A stretch of 64,000 nt of DNA from Myxococcales bacterium (lineage in GTDB: Bacteria; Myxococcota_A; Polyangia; Polyangiales; Polyangiaceae), in NCBI GenBank assembly GCA_016712525.1, contig JADJQX010000008.1:992001-1056000 (forward strand), given 5' to 3'. The translations under genes were made by a program, and so were the position numbers. Shown piece after piece: positions 62,697-64,000 of the stretch; position 1 is the stretch's first letter, and the number at the start of each line of letters is the position of its first letter. The notes beneath the pieces were generated by a model. That model made no database searches. It was not told where the DNA came from and saw only the letters and a program-made list of their open reading frames with translations.

Positions 62697-64000
62697 ATGG
62701 CAAACCCCGAAGCTCCGAAAGAGTCCGTCGCGCCCGCTCGCGTCCACAAGGAGTACGACTTCTTCAAGGTCGTGCAGGAGTACCTCGACCGCGCGGCCAA
62801 GGTGATCAAGCTCGAGCCCTTCGTTCAGACGATCCTGAGCCAGCCGAAGAACGAGCTCATCATCAACTTCCCCGTGAAGATGGACAACGGCGAGGTCAGG
62901 CTCTTCAAGGGCTACCGCGTCCAGCACAACAACCTCCTCGGGCCGTTCAAGGGCGGTATGCGCTACCACCCGAGCGTCACGCTCGACGACGTGAAGGCGC
63001 TCGCGGCGATGATGACGTGGAAGTGCGCGCTCATGCGCATCCCGTACGGCGGCGGCAAGGGCGGCATCAAGTTCGACCCGGCGTCCGTGTCGAAGGCGGA
63101 GCTCCAGCGCATCACGCGCCGCTTCACGCACGCGCTCGGCGAGAACATCGGGCCCGACTACGACATCCCCGCGCCGGACATGGGCACGAACAGCCAGACC
63201 ATGGCGTGGATGATGGACACCTACGCCAACATGATGGGGCACTCGAACAAGCAGAGCGTGAAGGGCGTCGTCACGGGCAAGCCCGTCGCGTCCGGCGGCA
63301 CGCTCGGCCGCGGCAAGGCCACCGGCCAGGGCATGGTGTTCTGCATCGTCGAGTGGGCGAAGGCGAACGGCTTCAACCTCGAAGGCAGCACGATGACCGT
63401 GCAGGGCTTCGGTAACGTCGGCTCGCACTGCGCCGTGATCCTCTCGCGCCTCGGCGTGTCGACGGTCGCCGTGGGCGATCACTCGGGCTACCTCGCGAAC
63501 CCCGAGGGCTTCAACGCGCACAAGCTCCAGGAGTACGTCGCGAAGAACGGCAGCATCAAGGGTTACCCGGGCGGAAAGCCGATCACCCGCGAGGAGTTCT
63601 TCGCGACCAAGGCCGACATCTTCGCCCCGAGCGCGCTCGAGAACCAGATCGGCGAGGCCGAGGCCAAGGCGCTCGACGTGAAGCTCGTGGTCGAGGGCGC
63701 GAACGGCCCGACGACCCCCGCCGGCGAGAAGATCCTCCTCGATCGCGGCATCACGATCCTCCCCGACGTGCTCGCGAACTCGGGCGGCGTGACCGTGTCG
63801 TACTACGAGTGGGTGCAGAACAAGCGCTCCGAGAGCTGGACCGAAGAAGAGGTCGACGAGAAGCTCGAGAAGGCCATGGTCCGCGCGTACCGCGAGGTCG
63901 CCGACTTCGCCCGCACGAACAAGGTCGATCTCCGCGTCGCCGCGTACGCCCTCGCGCTCCAGCGCATCGAGGCCGTGTACAAGGAGCGCGAGATCTTCCC
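62697..64000 (+). CDS. gdhA: Glutamate dehydrogenase, 3'-truncated by window edge
   Basis: The frame runs open to the window end; 434 codons are visible, and the sequence ends EAVYKEREIFP, close to the usual C-terminus, so only a few residues are missing. The protein has PYGGGKGGIKFDP (Lys of the active site), the dinucleotide-binding GFGNVGS, and NIGPDYDIPAPDMGTN. The hexameric small-type Glu/Leu dehydrogenase family is clear; NAD(H) or NADP(H) use cannot be decided. The enzyme interconverts glutamate with 2-oxoglutarate and ammonia. ATG 62697 is preceded by a weak ribosome site in the 219-bp divergent gap. Confidence 0.95.
   Translation, partial: MANPEAPKESVAPARVHKEYDFFKVVQEYLDRAAKVIKLEPFVQTILSQPKNELIINFPVKMDNGEVRLFKGYRVQHNNLLGPFKGGMRYHPSVTLDDVKALAAMMTWKCALMRIPYGGGKGGIKFDPASVSKAELQRITRRFTHALGENIGPDYDIPAPDMGTNSQTMAWMMDTYANMMGHSNKQSVKGVVTGKPVASGGTLGRGKATGQGMVFCIVEWAKANGFNLEGSTMTVQGFGNVGSHCAVILSRLGVSTVAVGDHSGYLANPEGFNAHKLQEYVAKNGSIKGYPGGKPITREEFFATKADIFAPSALENQIGEAEAKALDVKLVVEGANGPTTPAGEKILLDRGITILPDVLANSGGVTVSYYEWVQNKRSESWTEEEVDEKLEKAMVRAYREVADFARTNKVDLRVAAYALALQRIEAVYKEREIF

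Overview
The window looks like chromosome of a very GC-rich deltaproteobacterium-like organism, most probably a member of the Myxococcota (Polyangia/Sorangiineae type). The evidence is the extreme G/C third-position bias, the abundance of Gly/Pro-rich lipoproteins of unknown function, a eukaryote-like Ser/Thr kinase fused to a sigma-54 activator, a PP2C phosphatase fused to a cyclic-nucleotide-binding domain, and an alternative complex III plus caa3 oxidase cluster. No rRNA, tRNA, CRISPR array, insertion sequence, integrase or phage gene was recognised. The order is that of a normal chromosome core with lineage-specific lipoprotein islands. Taxonomy is inferred, not computed.

Layout. 1-9.1 kb: 3'-part of a PrkA kinase gene, a small helical protein, an alpha/beta hydrolase, an exported beta-barrel-like protein and a 1473-residue kinase/AAA/TPR/GAF/sigma-54 fusion regulator. 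9.2-15.7 kb: a strong Fur-box match followed by a tightly overlapping five-gene operon (imelysin, two di-haem oxidoreductases, a second imelysin-like protein, and an HTTM/vitamin-K-carboxylase-like membrane protein). This is the best candidate for a poorly described system in the window. 15.7-19.1 kb (minus strand): miaA, mutL and a membrane protein. 19.2-21.7 kb: ECF sigma factor, anti-sigma factor and an STN/bactofilin-like membrane protein, closed by a strong terminator. 21.7-27.6 kb: polyphosphate:AMP phosphotransferase, a Nei/Fpg glycosylase and two exported proteins.

27.7-30.9 kb (plus strand): a copper-handling operon (metal-binding lipoprotein, TolC-family outer-membrane factor, multicopper oxidase). 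It converges on a 13.7-kb minus-strand respiratory operon (44.7 to 31.0 kb): actABCDEF, an OmpA-domain protein, a SCO copper chaperone and the four caa3 oxidase subunits. Together these would carry electrons from quinol through the Act complex to a haem-copper oxidase of the A2 (YSHP) type, with SCO supplying CuA. 45-47.8 kb: small exported, acetyltransferase and membrane proteins, then a second ECF sigma factor with an NrsF-type anti-sigma factor.

47.9-53.9 kb (minus strand): a lipoprotein island made of one short Trp-repeat lipoprotein and three paralogous Gly-rich beta-helix-like lipoproteins, each gene with its own leader and 3' hairpin. 54.1-62.5 kb: a GH44 glycoside hydrolase lipoprotein, two unknown lipoproteins, an NtrC-type response regulator, the PP2C-cNMP protein, a FecR-like lipoprotein and a DUF3445 haem demethylase-like protein. 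The window ends in a glutamate dehydrogenase gene that lacks only its very end. Genes are packed densely: no gene-free stretch exceeds about 300 bases. The longest gaps are 44699-44979, which holds the probable act promoter, and 48482-48749, the leader and terminator region between two lipoprotein genes.
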